A stretch of DNA of 64,000 nucleotides from Aphelocoma coerulescens. Taxonomy: Eukaryota; Chordata; Aves; Passeriformes; Corvidae. The notes beneath the pieces were generated by a model. That model saw only the letters and a list, made by a program, of their open reading frames with translations. It did not search any database and was not told the origin of the DNA. The position numbers and the translations under genes are program-made. Of this stretch, positions 1 to 13,267 are shown in pieces. Position 1 is the stretch's first letter. The number at the start of each line of letters is the position of its first letter. The stretch spans positions 8,928,924-8,992,923 of the forward strand of contig NC_091023.1 in assembly GCF_041296385.1 (NCBI RefSeq), written 5' to 3'.

Positions 1-143
1 CATGTTGAATGGGTTAGAACCATCTCGGCTGGAAAACCCAGCTTCTCTCTCCTGTCTTCCAGGAGGTTCCTTCTCATAAAGTGTCTCAGATGATTCACGA
101 TGCTTACGGGGTCATTACTAACAGACCTTCTCACTGGTCAAAA

Positions 144-518
144 TTAGGCTTGTACAAAACCCACAGAATACCTCGTGTGGGTAAACATGTTAAAAATCTT
201 ATTATCTCCATAGTTTTTGTCAGTTGGCTGTAAGGAAACCATCCCTAGAGTACCACCAGGAAAGAAACAATAGGGTTCATCAAATGAAGGGCTATCACTA
301 TTTTTTTTTTCACATTCATGTTCAAACTGTACTAATTGATCAACATTCTCCAAAACAAAACTGCTCTGGAGCAAAGGATCTGTCTTCTGCCATCTGTATT
401 TCCTAGCAGGGAGATCATGTTTCTCCCAATAAAACCAAGACTCTCTTTCAAAAGCACTAACAAAAGAGTAGATTCTTCTAAAGGCATCCAAAAGAGCAGA
501 GGAGCAGAGTGAGCCCAC
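144..518 (-). other. Unrecognised 124-codon open frame at left edge
   Basis: The minus-strand frame has no ATG start (the first codon counted is GTG; an in-frame TAA lies six bases upstream), so it would need a spliced or decayed 5' end. The composition is protein-like: balanced D/E/K content, three tryptophans in the first half, a motif PYCFFPGGTLGMVSLQP, and an end THTRYSVGFVQA. After TAA and a TGA two codons later, the same frame is again open for about 43 codons to the window edge, with segments such as PVSIVNHLRHFMRRN. One or two nonsense changes in a longer ancestral frame would produce this pattern, so a decayed pseudogene is one reading. No family is recognised, and 120-codon frames are expected several times by chance in 64 kb. 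Confidence 0.15.
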
Positions 519-3500
519 CTTCCATTACAGATGAGGCAAATAAAACGCATTCCTGTCTGTACCAACATCCTAACTCTCATCTCACCTGTGGCAATTGCTC
601 CTCAGAATAGCTCAATTCCCTTCAGAGACGTTGCTATAACACATGTCAATTTAAATGAGATCAGAAACTGTGTGACATTGAACAGCAGAACAGACTGGTG
701 CCAACAACCACTTGGATTTATTTCTTTTTTTACATCTGGTAGTATTATTTTGCATCTTATATAATCATTAGCTGTTTACATATTCTCTATATTTTTAAAG
801 ACTGCTATATAGCTTTAAATGAAATAAAAAACATATGAAGAGGAAGCATATCTAGACTAAAAATGCCTCTGGAATTACTTTGAAAAGTCATATTTTTATC
901 TTTTCTCTATCACAAAAAGATACTTTATTTTAAAGGGAGTGCATTCAGGTGATGAATCATGGCCTCAGCAGAGATTTTACAGTCTGTGATTGAGTCATAA
1001 AGGAGAACAAAGCAGTCAGGGTAGCTGGCAGTTGAGAGGACAGGGACACAGGCAGCAGGATGTGGGTGAAAACATACCAACACTGCACAAAGGATAAAAG
1101 AACAATTATCAAGGCCAAATAGAGGCATTCAACTCTCACAGTCCAACCCCATGAGACTGAATATAAGCTTTTCTTTTTTTTTATGTTTCATTCTAATCTG
1201 ATATTGACAAAGATTTTTATATCTTCTGATGCTTCCTCTGAAAAAAAACCTAATGCTCTTTCAAACTTAATGTTTCATATTACATACCTCTCTATTTTTC
1301 AGGAAACACAGCAATTATACTTTTTCAAAAGCTTCACACAGGTTTTGTATTGTCCCAGATTTCAACTTTCCCATCACTGGAGCAAAGATCATGTATAACA
1401 GACTTTTTTCCTGTTTGTTTAATAATGTTTTAAGAATTGAAGGTCTGACGCCTTCTTTGGGGCTGGGGTAGGGTTAGGGTGTAAATTTTATATTTATGTC
1501 TCCTCAGCCCTAGGCCTTCACATCGACCAATTTATTTTTCCACTTACTTCAAGCCATCAACCTATCTCTGCCATTAGCTCTGATTTATAATGCCTAAGAA
1601 CATAATCCAATCATGAATCTTCCTTGGGAATGCTGTAGTGGCATGAAAAAAGAACCCCATTTAGTACTCTTCCTAGGGTAGGAAACATGAAGTTTCCAGG
1701 GCTATCAAAAACATGAGAGGCTCTTTTGTCTGACATTCCCATTCCAACCCTCACAAAGTATCTGCTCAGCAGAGAGCAAGCACATCAGGCACTTACAGGT
1801 AGGGAGGAAAGGGATTGCCTGTCTCACAAAACTGAGACTTCAAAACACTCCCTTCTCACAACCAGATTTAGCAGAGAAGAGAAAGAGATTTAACAGGAAA
1901 GAGAAAGACCAGTTGACCAAATTAACCAAAGGCCATAATGAGGGAGGATCCAGAGCTCAGACTCACAGCCTGAACTGGGCAGAGCAGTCTCAGTTTCTAC
2001 AAGAGCATCTCACTTGGGTCATTCAGAGGTCTCTGTGCAGCTAACCCCTCTTAGATTTCCAGTTCCAAATTAAGAAATCTTATTGTTTTCTGTCTCTTAC
2101 TGAGACTAAATAATTTTAACAAATCCCAAATTTTTCCACCTAAACACTTCTTCTTAAAATTCCATATCTTGTTTGTTGTCAGCCCATGCTTTTGTCACAT
2201 ATTTCATAGGATTGGTATGGGGTGGGATATTCTATTTTTAAAACAATGTAGAGGAAGGCTGGAAAGTGTTGCCTCACTAAACCTCAAAGCTTGCAAAATG
2301 AGGATTACAAACAAAGAGAGCAGGATTTATTTATTCAGTCAATGTCACGATCTTGCTGATGTTATTCCTTACTTTTTCCTGTCTTTATCACTTGGCCACT
2401 TCTGCTGTAAATCGTCTACACAGAGTGGAGGAGGGCTGTAAAGTGATCTTAGGATTTATTACACTGCTTTTGCGGGATAAGGTTCTGTGAAGCAGAATAC
2501 AGAAGATTCCTATGTAAACCTGAGCCCTCTTTGGTTATTTTGATCTTTTCAGCTAAAACTTTCTGAAGTCACATAAGTGACATAGGAGCCTAACCCCTGA
2601 GCTTTCAGTGCAACTTGTGCCTCGCTGTTCCCTTTTCAAAGGGAATTTAGAATAAAGATGTAGTCAATACTACATGAAAATATCAAATACAGTTCACTTA
2701 AATGTTGTTAGAAGAGTTCTGCAATGTAGTTTTATAGCCAGGAGTCACCATTTCAGTCTGAACTATTTGGCAATTTTATATAGGAAGTGCCCTATATTCC
2801 TGTGCAGTATCACATTATGTTCTCCTGAATACCATCTCCTGAAGATTCATCTTGGACACTGCAGTGCAATGAAGAGCAAATTAATATCCACTGATCTGCC
2901 ACTTGTCATAAAAAGTCTTGCCAACAGTTCTCACACATCTCTTCTCTATTGTTTTGTCCAATCAATAAAAAGACTTATCACTGACTTTCACATGAAAATG
3001 GAGTGGAGTGAGCCCTTACCCATCTTGTAAAGCACTGCGCTCTTCTGAGAAATGTTTGGCAGGCTCTGTTTCTTACAGTAACACTTTGCTTTAATGGCAC
3101 TTTAATGCTGACTTGACAATGGAAATCCCATAGAAATGTTCAAGGCATCCACATTAATACTAAATAAAAGTCACTATGAATTCAGAGATATGCCAGGACA
3201 GAAATATCTAATCTGGCAGACTCCCTGGGAGCACGAGTGGGAGATGCTTGCTAACCTTTGGAAAGGGCTGCCAGCCTGCAGAGGCAACAGTCTCCTGCAC
3301 GACACAGCACTTTCCTCACCAGGGTACCCAACCCTCCTTAAGGCTCCTTCACATTCACTCTTCAAATCAAAGTTGCTCTCAGGTTGTTCCTGGGGTGAAG
3401 GGGCAGCAGACAGGCAGGCAACAGGAACCTGAGACACAAACAGCACCAGTAGTAACAGAGATGTTTTGCCAAGGATGAGCTCTGTGAAAGCTCCTGCAGA

Positions 3501-6500
3501 AGCTTGGAGCAGACAGAAGAGATCTTGCTGTTGCAGACTGATAGTTTATCTTAAGTGTGCAAGAGAGAAATGCAGCATAAAATTTGCTAAGATTTGGATT
3601 GAAATTCAAAACTTAATGAGTGTAAATCATTCATGGTTTGAATCCCTTACTAGAACACAGAAACCCTGAGTCAGTTCCTGGATTTATTCCCTGCTCCTGC
3701 CTGCCTCTGCTTCCTCCTCACAATGAGAGGGGAGTTAATCTTTGAGATTCCCTGGCTACTACTCCAGAGAGGGGACACATATCTTCCCCAGCTGTGTATA
3801 GAAAGAGATGCATTAACATACTGTTATGCTTACTATAGCTGGAAAAAATATAATGACCTTTTTTCAAACGCTACAAAGGCCAAGACCAGAGCCACTGACT
3901 TTGTATTTTACATTTACACACATTTTTCTTTCCCTTTCCTCCACACACACACCTGAACAAGCACAGAAAGAACCAGACAAGCAGGTGGTTCTCCAGTTCT
4001 CTATTTTTTTTCTCCCAAAGTCAAAGGCAGATTTTCAAGAAGAAAGGGTGTAAGCCAGGCAAAAGTAAGGTCATGCAGCTACTGAGGGGAGTCCCATCTT
4101 TGGAACAAAAAATAGGTTGGATCCTGTCCTTCCAAAACTTGTCCTTTAAATGCTAAATATTGCTGACCCTGACACCCATATCTATACCAAATTACACTTT
4201 TAATCTTACTCATCTCCAGCTCTTTATTTAAACTGCTTTGTCTTAAGCCAAGCCTAAACAAGCCATCAGTTTTTAAGTAAGTCATGTGTAAAAATCACCA
4301 GTTGAAAGCTGAAACACTCCAGCTGCTTGGAGCATATCAGCCTCATGTTTCAGCATGACTCGATGGGTAGAGAGTAGGCTGGTGTGCAATTTCCCATCAT
4401 TTTTCTGCCCCACAAACTTTCTCCACTGAGGCTGCTGGACATTTAGAGCTCAAATAAATCTGAAAAATTAATCCTTACTTTTCTTCAAATCAAATTTCTG
4501 TGTTGAGAGAGGAAATTACTCATAAAGAGTGGACACACATAGCCCTCACTGCAGTACTATTTCTGAGCATTGGCTACATGATGCTGGTAGGAAAATACTG
4601 CCAATTAAAAAAAAAATGAGCAGCTTAATTAAACGACCTTCATTTCAAATAATACAGATCAAAAATAATTACTAAAAGGGATGCTGCAATCTCTGCAATA
4701 ATATTTCATATTTACTGTTGGAGAAATAATCCTTTAAAAAGGTCAAATGGGCTCCAAAGGTGCAATTGAAAAGAATAAATTCTCATGCAAGTTTAAATTC
4801 AGTTATGGGCTACAGAGCAGGTTCCAGGCAACGTCTGTTTGGCGAGACAGCTTCCCTGTTTGCAGTAACTACAGAGACAGTTTCTCCATCTACAAAAGAG
4901 ATAATGGTGTTGACCTTCTTTGTGCATTCCTCTGACATCCACTGATGAAAAAGATGCCATAATAAATACACTTTCTCCTCAGACTGTAATCCTGTGAAGT
5001 TTCTGTGCAACAAAGCAAGAGTTATATCATCTTTTTCTGCCCCAGAATACAGAGACTGTCCTTGAGAACAGAGCAAGAAAAACAGAGAAGAAAATATCCT
5101 GCTAGAGAATAGAGATATTTTTTTGCTAAACCAAAACTGGCAACTAGGAACCAAGCAATAGGGTAGATGCCACCAGTGCTAAGCCACCTCCTTTTCCATG
5201 AGCAAGCCTGAAGTGAACAGCAGCTCATGATTCACAGCTCTCTCTATGTAGTTAAAAAACACTTAAATTTTAAAAATTCCAGAACCTGGGTGCTGTCTTC
5301 TGCAACCATGGCAGACCCCAGCAGGTAACACAAGAGCTGTGCCTATTATTCTACATATAGAAGAGTAGAGGTTAGAATATCATTAGCCTTCATTTCATAG
5401 TCAAAAATCAGGGCAAATATTATTAAAAACATCTCCCCAGAGCAGAGCATGCAGCCCTGGGACATATCCACTGCAGGGCAGGGCCTCAGATTTGCCTGCA
5501 GCAGCATGGGCCCAGAACTAGAAAATTCCTCATGGACATAGGACACATTGTCAGGCCTTTTATAACCTCTCTTTTTATATACATTTTAAAATATATGTAG
5601 TTCTTTGCTGAAAGGCACAAAGTGTTTTGCATCAGGGATTGCCCATTAAAGTCCTTCCTGCTTTACAGATGTCATGACTGATTCAGTTTTTCCAAGCAGC
5701 CCACAGATATGTTTTAAAGACTATCAGACCTTTACTATGATTCAAAAGTTGAAGTCACTAAGCAAGTTCAGAGCCTAAGAAATAAATCACAGGTCTCATT
5801 TAAAATATACATGAAACAGGTCTAACTTATTTGCCAACACACAGAGATGTGTCAGGTCATCTTGCTGACAGCCCGATCTTCCTGTGCCTCACTACCTGGG
5901 TGAAAAGTTGAAGCACCCAGTGGAGGGACTAAACCACTGTTCTTTTACCCCAAGAATGGGAGCAACACTGACAGCAGTGGGGCACAGCTCCCACACAGCC
6001 CTGCTGGCGTTTGCTTCAGCTGGGAACCGTAGGGATCAGCACTTCTATAGCAGAGAAATTAACCCATTCTTCATGCCTCTCCCAAGCCACAGTATCCTCT
6101 TTCTGAGGCTGCCAGGAGCACAGTCTCACAGGCCACTTTTCATTATGCTCACCTAATGCAGCTACAGTATGTGATGCATTCCCATTAGAAATGTAGGGCA
6201 TTTGGATACTGCCAGCCCAGCTAAATTTACCCACTGAAAGTTGCAGTATTTATTTAATAGGAGACAATAAAACAATCCACTTTACTTTTGCTGTGTCTTA
6301 TTCCAGTCTATAAGATTTCTTCCCTCAGTTTCAAATAGAGGGAGTGAAAGCTCTTAAAGAGAAAGTTTATTTGCTAAGAACACAGTTTCTATAGCTTTTC
6401 AGGACTTGAGAGAAAAAATGCAATAGCATAGAAAATGAAAAGGCAGGAGAGCTAGCATATTTGGAATAGTATTATCCCAAACTGCAGTTCTTATATTGCA

Positions 6501-9500
6501 CAAATCCTGTCCAGCCTCAGTGGATTATTAGGCCTGAATTTGATAGTTTAATAGCAGAGAGTACAAAAACTCACACATAAAACCAGCAGTTGGGAAGTGC
6601 AGAAATTGACTTCTAGCATTAGCTACATTCTTGAGAGGGGTAATGTTAAATCTGCCAGGCAAAGGTCAAGACCACACAAAGAAAATAAATCAAGGCATCG
6701 CTATGTGGACCTGTCTAAAGGTTAAGGATCTAAAGGATATGCAGATACTCTAACATATAAACAGCTCCTGGGGGATAATTGCTTAACCAAGTCCATTTGA
6801 GCAGTTCTGAACAGATGGTTTAGTAGGTATATCAACTATTGCTGTGCTTTGTGACACTATTTATTACCTGCTGAGACTGGGAACAAGTGATACTGTAGAC
6901 ATGTAGCTGGTTCCCTCTCTAATCATGTGTATCCTTGCAATATCCAGTGACCCAGAAATACATTCCCAGAGGTAACATCTCCCACAGGCAGCAAGTACAT
7001 AAAGCAACATCAGATAACTTCCTGGAGGAATAAAGCCTGAATAGATTAAGCACAAAACAGGTTGTTTGGCTGAATTTTCTCTTCACTGTAAATTACAGCT
7101 GTATTGTTAAATACACCTGAGATAATACTGAAGCTGCTGGAAGTATATAAAAGACTCATCAGCTTTATTCTTGGCTCTGAATGCAGGTCCTAAGGCTGTT
7201 CAGCTTGTTGGCCCAAGTTTCTTCAACCACAAATACTTTTCCACTTCGTCCAGGCATCACACGTATCAATGCTGTATGTTTTACCTGAACTTCTTCTAGT
7301 TCAGGCTGGGAATAGGCTCACACCAGTTTATTCAGGGCAAGCATAACCACGGTGGAAGTGCAACAGGAAGAAACGTAACCTCTCCCTGCTGATCCCATCA
7401 GGGGACTAGGAAGACAAAAAAAAACCACTCCTGCCTGCACAGGTGGCCAAAGCCAGGTTTATGCATCACTAACTCCCCTGTTACAACGACAGTGAGTAGT
7501 AAATTGGGTTACACTCCTGTTGCCTCCAGTGTAACAAGCAATGATGCTTGAAATAAATCAGCAATTTGAATAGGACATGTAGTAGCTGTGCTGGACACAA
7601 GCTCAGAAGCTGTCAGCTCAGAGAATTCTTACCAGGACAGTGACTTTTCAGTGTTGACCTTAAAAGCCCCCACCTTTGTAATAATGTCCTGCAATTCAGC
7701 CCTAAACTACTTTTTCTAGGATCCACTCTTTAGAATCATTAATTCCTATCAAACCTGCAATTTGCAGTTTTGCTCTTCTTTATCTGTGCTTCAGCTTTGC
7801 AAAACAAGTGCACCAAAGATGCACCCCCCTCCCCTGCACAGCCATGAGCAATACTCCAGCACCTTTCTGTCACAGAGGCAGCTTTCCCAAGGGAAAATTT
7901 TGATCCAATAAAACCTGAATTTGACATTTGGTTGTGACTTTTGGACATCTGGCATACACAAGGGTCTGCTGGAAAGCTCAGCCATGTCTGCAGTGTACAG
8001 ACAGATCCACTGCACACAGCCCACACAGTGCACCTGAGCCTGTCCAGGAGCAGTGGATTTACTGTCCAGCCTGTGCTGGACAAATTATTCATGGGAATGG
8101 GCTGAGCTGACATGTCACAAAAGCAGTGCACTCATGGTACACATGTTGATCATATGTGTAGTGTGTGGCAGTGAGACCTGGCCCTTTCCCTTAATATTTG
8201 ATCAGTGACTTTGCTTAATCAAGAGGAATTTTACCCCTTAGCAGAGCCCAGTATCACTGCACTGCAGGGGACAGGGGAGAACAATCAGAACAGTGATGAA
8301 AACAGAAACTGAACAGATATTAATTTGGAATACCAAGAGAGAGAAAGCAATTTACAGTAGAAGTACAAAATAAGGTGTCTCCAATGGAAGACAAAGACAT
8401 ACTCAGTATATTTTATCAAAGCTAGAGCAGGCAGTCCTGCGAAAGATACATTGAATATTTAAGTTCCCTGATTTCTGATTCTGGGTAAGCACAAAATGCT
8501 CAAAGTTCATGCTTTAGGTCTCAATGGGCTGGGCCAGATACTTAGAATTGGAATTGAGAAACAGGGCTGCACATGGCTTGTGATCAGTGCCTTAAACAGA
8601 GGGAATGTCACCATTCCTGCTCGTTCACCACCTTCCCCCCATAAACAGACCTTTTCTTTTCTAAGCCGATGCGAGAAAATGGTTGCTAAAAAAGAATTCA
8701 GAACCTTGACAATTTGGACAATCCTCCACTAATCTTCCCTTCGGGGTGCCCACAATCCTTTAAAGCATGACAAACTGACAGAGGGAGCTCCTTTACAGTC
8801 ACTGGGCTCTATATCTTTATAAACTGGCTTTTCTGTATGCGGCAGAAAACCTGGGAAGGCAGACACTGCACAAAGGAAGGTGGAAACAGGCACATTTAAG
8901 GGCTCTTGAGGGGCCACCAGATGAAAGGAAAAGATCTATGCACAGTAATATGACTCTTCAGGTACAAAGAGGGAAAAAGCTACTACAGCCTTGTTGAAGA
9001 ATCCCACATGCCTGCTAATCTACCCACCAAAGGTTAATTGACACTTAAAAACAATATTTGGAAGGCTCTCAAAGCCAAAAAACCAGCTGCCAGAGAGAAA
9101 AATCCTCCCCCCCATCACCGTTCTGCAGGTTTAGATGTTATTTGTAGCAGAGCCAAACTGATACACCCCTGACACTTGAAGAACGTTACAGCTCCAGGCA
9201 GCTTTTGGTTCAGTGGGGCTGAGAAAGTTGTGTAATGACAACCAAGTTCATTCTCCCCCTCCATATTTTATTTTCTTTTTAGGATTATCTCTGTTTTGAT
9301 AATGCCACTCTGATGCTTCCAAACAGGAGGAGGGCGCACACTGAAACACACCAGCTGCTAACAAGCTCATTCTGAGCTGTACCCGGCCTAGAGAAATTCT
9401 TCTATAGATTGGAAAGGCACATGTCAAACACAACTTTTAAGAAGCCAACTCTGACACATTTCCAACTGCAAATTTCACACCAATTTTTTTTCTACTGGCT

Positions 9501-9728
9501 ATCTGATATTGAGTTCAAAAACATTGCAGTAATAAACTAGTCACCTGCCATATGGCATTCCAATTGCTGAAGATGACCAAGCCTGAGTTCACAAATTATT
9601 TTTCATTTAGACACCAGAAATAGCATTATAACTGTGGACAGAATGGATATCATGCTGTTGGGTTACAACATACTGTGATGCAGACATAGCCCTTTCTGTT
9701 GTACATAAACACACGCACACCTTTATAC
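519..9728. other. Non-coding interval, no genes seen
   Basis: Ordinary AT-rich vertebrate DNA. All open frames here are under 130 codons, lack domain signatures and overlap frames on the other strand (for example 7739-8131). Minor points are a two-unit TAGGGTTAGGG at about 1470-1480, a short CA run at 3944-3954, a CCATGGCAGACCCCAGCAG|gtaaca start-plus-donor coincidence at 5309-5327, and GC-richer patches at 3230-3480 and 7800-8050. I see no recognisable repeat family, RNA gene or promoter. Confidence 0.6.
1303..1398 (+). other. Candidate terminal exon, 31 codons
   Basis: The acceptor ACCTCTCTATTTTTCAG ends at 1302. The frame starting ETQQLYFFKSFTQV is open for 31 codons to TAA. No poly(A) signal or upstream partner was identified. 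Likely one of the chance acceptor-plus-frame combinations in this window. Confidence 0.08.
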
Positions 9729-9749
9729 ATATATATATATATATATATA
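9729..9749. repeat. (AT)n microsatellite
   Basis: About ten uninterrupted AT units follow a short imperfect CA/TA stretch (9710-9728). A simple sequence repeat, likely polymorphic. Confidence 0.95.
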
Positions 9750-10404
9750 AGAGCTTTCCTCCCAGTCTCGATTTAGAGATTAGGACTGTCATGAATAAAC
9801 TTGGAAGATGAGAAACTAGATATCTCAGATATCCATGTGAAACTTAAAAGCTGAATTGTATTACCAAAGACAGCTTTTTCATTATTACTGCATATAGTAA
9901 AAAGTAGTACAAGAACTGGACAACTTAATACTAAGATTGTTTCCAAATGAACTATTACATGAACTCTAATACCATTCCCAATTTTCAAGATTATATATGT
10001 TATTACAAGAGACTTAAACAAAAAACAAAAAAGGATATGGATGTCTGAAAATAAGACCTCTCAGTTAATAAACCAACTTCCAAACCTATTCATTTACTTT
10101 GTCTTTTTTTTTTTATTATTATGGCAATAAATTTAGAAGTATGTCAGCAAACACACGTGCTGCACCTGTGGAAAAGCAGAATTAAGGTTAACACCTATGC
10201 TTAAAAAAAAGATTGCTTTTAAAGATTATAATTCACAAGCTGTGCATACTAATTCTACCTCATCCTTCTCAGCAATTAACAAAGATGAAAAGAGAGACTG
10301 ACTAAACATATAGACTTTGAAGCATCCTTTCATCTATTTAAAAAAACTGCTGGGATCTTATTGACATCACTTTGCTGTGTTTTATAGCTTCCTGAGATTC
10401 TTAA

Positions 10405-10406
<2 letters not shown>

Positions 10407-10443
<37 letters not shown>
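10407..10443. repeat. 37-base poly(A) tract
   Basis: This uninterrupted run of 37 adenines is by far the longest homopolymer in the window. A pure tract this long could be the tail of a recent retrocopy on the plus strand. The 300 bases upstream, however, show no recognisable mRNA, no AATAAA within the expected 10-30 bases, and no obvious target-site duplication. A simple A-tract expansion is as likely. Assembly or sequencing length error is also common at such runs. Confidence 0.95.
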
Positions 10444-10446
<3 letters not shown>

Positions 10447-10828
10447 AAAAATCCATCTGCTTGGAGCAAGTCCTACAGGTATTTTTCAAATTAGAAATAC
10501 CTGAAAGTTTATCATCCCTCTCTCATTCATAGAGCTCTTGACAAATATGATTGGAAAAGATTGATATTTTGTTTCCTCATTTCCTGTACTTGAAAAATAT
10601 TTTCTCCATGAGTCACTATTTCAACTTGTCATTCTTCCATTCTGGGGCAAGCAGGAACAGCTCCTGCCAAGAACCAGCCTCTCTCATCCTGAAAGGCCAG
10701 GAGAGGAGACACATCCACAGGGATCACCTGGGTGGAACACAGGGGGGGAAAGTCACTTGGGAATATTGTGAGCTGAATAAATCCTGTGAGAAAATGAGAA
10801 AATTTGTTACTAGAGCAAATTTAAAAAG

Positions 10829-10845
10829 AAAAAAAAAAAAAAAAA
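10829..10845. repeat. 17-base poly(A) tract
   Basis: A run of A followed by a purine-rich GAAGAAGGGG stretch. Simple sequence. It inflates a lysine-rich open frame on the plus strand that should not be read as protein. Confidence 0.9.
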
Positions 10846-11060
10846 GAAGAAGGGGAAAGCACCCTGTTTTGTGTTCCAGGACAATTTAAATTATCACCAA
10901 TTACACCAGCAGTAACAATGGTACCTGCATACGTGCAAAGGTACAAGCAGACTAATCATGCAGCAAGATAAAAATATCCATCTCAAAAGAGCTGCTGCAC
11001 CCCATCTGAGAAAGTAATTAAAAAACCTAAAATTCATTTCTCCTTTTTGCTTTTTTCCAG

Positions 11061-11106
11061 GAAAATTTTTGGTCAGGATTTGGGAAAAATGAGCATTGCA
11101 ATATAG
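11061..11106 (+). other. Candidate 46-nt mini-exon
   Basis: A near-ideal acceptor (long pyrimidine tract ending TTTTTTCCAG at 11060) is followed 46 bases later by a consensus donor, ATATAG|gtaagc, at 11106/11107. Frame 1 is open throughout and the other two contain stops. The residues resemble no family I recognise. A second candidate exon (11612-11734) lies 0.5 kb downstream on the same strand, so the two could be neighbouring exons of one transcript, coding or not. In the phase that keeps this exon open, the second exon meets a stop after about 17 codons. Confidence 0.2.
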
Positions 11107-11611
11107 GTAAGCAGTTAATAGTAGAAAAATGGGAAATAAAATTGATAAATTTTGATAAATAAAATTAATAAATTAAGAAAATAAAGTATCTTGCTTAACT
11201 GCTTCCCTGTCCTCACAAAATGGAGGAAGACTTGAAATGAATCTTGAAGTTCACACTGTATGTGAGAGAAGAAGCGGGGAAAAAATAAAGAAAGAAAGGA
11301 AAGAAAACCCTCAATGGACTCTGACACTTCAGAAATTCAAAATCTCAGCAGTCTGCTCAGGGATGCCAAATGCAGGTTATCACTGTGGCAGGTGACCCCC
11401 GAGCACAGGGCAAAGCCCAGGTGAGGCCAGGACAAGGCTGGCACAGGGATTCAAAGCAGGCACTGAAGAGCTCTTCCAACAGAGCTCCTAAGCCTGTGCA
11501 CAATTTAAGCAGTCCCATATTTAAATGTTCTGCTGAAAGAAGACTTTTGTTTTGAAAGTTCCTGTCAGTGCTCTCTTTTAATAGGAAATCAATATATCAT
11601 TTGTTTTCTAG

Positions 11612-11734
11612 AAAGTAGACACCCGTCCTTCAGGACTTGTGCAGCCAAGTTTAGCTCTTGGTGAAAAATTGAGAAGTTTTGACCTAACTTTTCTTTTTTC
11701 ATGAATGTCACTTTCCTTACCCTGGGGATAGGAG
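11612..11734 (+). other. Candidate 123-nt exon
   Basis: The acceptor is ATTTGTTTTCTAG, ending at 11611, and the donor is a perfect GGAG|gtaagt at 11734/11735. Frame 1 runs 30 codons, from KVDTRPSGLV onward, before a TGA inside the exon, so it would fit a terminal coding exon or a non-coding exon. A pyrimidine tract (ACTTTTCTTTTTTC) sits in its second half. The opposite strand is also open here (11608-11793), which shows how little openness alone means at this length. Confidence 0.18.
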
Positions 11735-12799
11735 GTAAGTGAAAAGCAAAGGGAATGAACATTATGGTATAAGTTATATCTAGTCCTAACCATGGCCGAA
11801 TTACCAGCTCTTAATTATTTTCAATGCTAGCAGAGCAGAAATCCAATGTGAGCAAAAAACCGATCAAAAGATAAGAAAAACGTGATCTGTTTCCATTGTG
11901 TTTGGCTCCTACACCAGCAGCAGGAGGAAGAAAGTTGATAGGGCTGCTTGCCAAGAACTCTGCCCTGCAAGTAGACACAGATGAGGCTTGACAAAGACTT
12001 GGCAACAGGAGGGCCTCAGAATAATCTTCTCCTTTAATATCAATTCAGGTCACATAAAAGAGAATCTTGGTTCAAAAAATAAAGGAGTGAAGTGCCTCAC
12101 TCATCCCCAGAACAAAATGAGGGGTTCTTGGGCTTTCTGGAAGGAACTGAAGGGGCAAGAAACAAGGAGCACACTCTGGTCAGTTCCCAGGCACATGTGG
12201 CAGTTCACCACCTTAGGCAGATTGGAACATCAAAGCAGCCTGAAGAAAGCAACTTGAATCCCTCCTTCTCTTCCTTCCTGAACTGCAGACAAAACCATGG
12301 CCTTGTTGCAAGATGTTTATTTACAGCTGCTTACAGTAGAATGCAAACAAACATGTTGTAACACAAGCTGCTTGACAGCTTTCTATTACACATACAGAGC
12401 TCAGCAGTGCTTCAGCAGGTACTCAGCAGTGCTGCTCAAAGACTAAGTCACTGTGAGAATATGCAGAATTAAATTTGATGTCATTTGCCCACCTTCATCA
12501 TTCTTCCCATGGAAGGCTAACATTCAAAGACAGAACATCTGATCCGCAATCTTAGTAAGAAATAAATCACTGAACAGTCAATGATAAAAAGGGAACAATT
12601 TCAAAAGCAGCAGTTCATATTCACAAGGTACTAGAGTTGAAGGAATAAAATATGATAAATGGCAGTTCCATAGTCACACATAAGAAATCCACACTTAAAA
12701 GGAAGACATTGAAAATTAGATTCAAACATTGGATAAGTAATACTGAATTGTGTATACAGAGTACTGGATCACTCTTCAGTCACAAGTTAGCTGACTTAC

Positions 12800-12990
12800 C
12801 TGACTTTTGGGGGCTTTTTAAAATATTGACACTATTAAAATTTGTAAACTGGGATAACCTGTTTGGTGTGTCTTTTACTTTTACATAAAAGCAAGCTTGC
12901 CTATCTATGACCAAAAAAAAGTCCTTGAAGAGAGAAAATTCAGCCCTTTGATCCAGAATGACAGTCCTTGCAGATGGGCACAGACCTTAC
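12800..12990 (-). other. Open stretch ending at a perfect donor
   Basis: The minus strand carries AAAGTCAG|gtaagt at 12800/12799, a textbook donor. The preceding roughly 63 codons are open in a frame ending FNSVNILKSPQKS. No convincing acceptor bounds it on the upstream side, so the upper limit is nominal. The opposite extreme, a decoy donor in intronic DNA, is equally consistent. Confidence 0.12.
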
Positions 12991-13267
12991 AGACAGAATT
13001 TCTCCCTTTGGCTCCCTGACCACACCATGCCCCTTCCATGGCAGATATAAATATCTGCTTCAGTGTTAAGTATCTGTGCTGCTGTTCACAGCACGAAGTT
13101 CCAGGGTGCTGGACACTGCACAGCTGAGGACACGACGCCTGGTGTGAAGTGCTAACAGTCCACATTCCTCACAACTTACACTCCAAACCTCCCAAGCCTT
13201 CACAATCTGAGGTTTTGATATAAAGCCACTAGTTAAATTATTTCTTCTGAAGAAACCTACTTTTCTT

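Noticed and set aside
568..640. 46-nt minus-strand segment between TGTTATAG and CCACAG|gtgaga
   Set aside because: It has stops in all three frames and a weak acceptor tract. Most likely a pseudo-exon.
1468..1482. TAGGGTTAGGG interstitial telomere-like motif
   Set aside because: Only two units. Expected by chance in a sequence of this length.
3636..3650. GGTTTGAATCCC resembling a tRNA B box
   Set aside because: No A box, acceptor stem or cloverleaf can be drawn around it.
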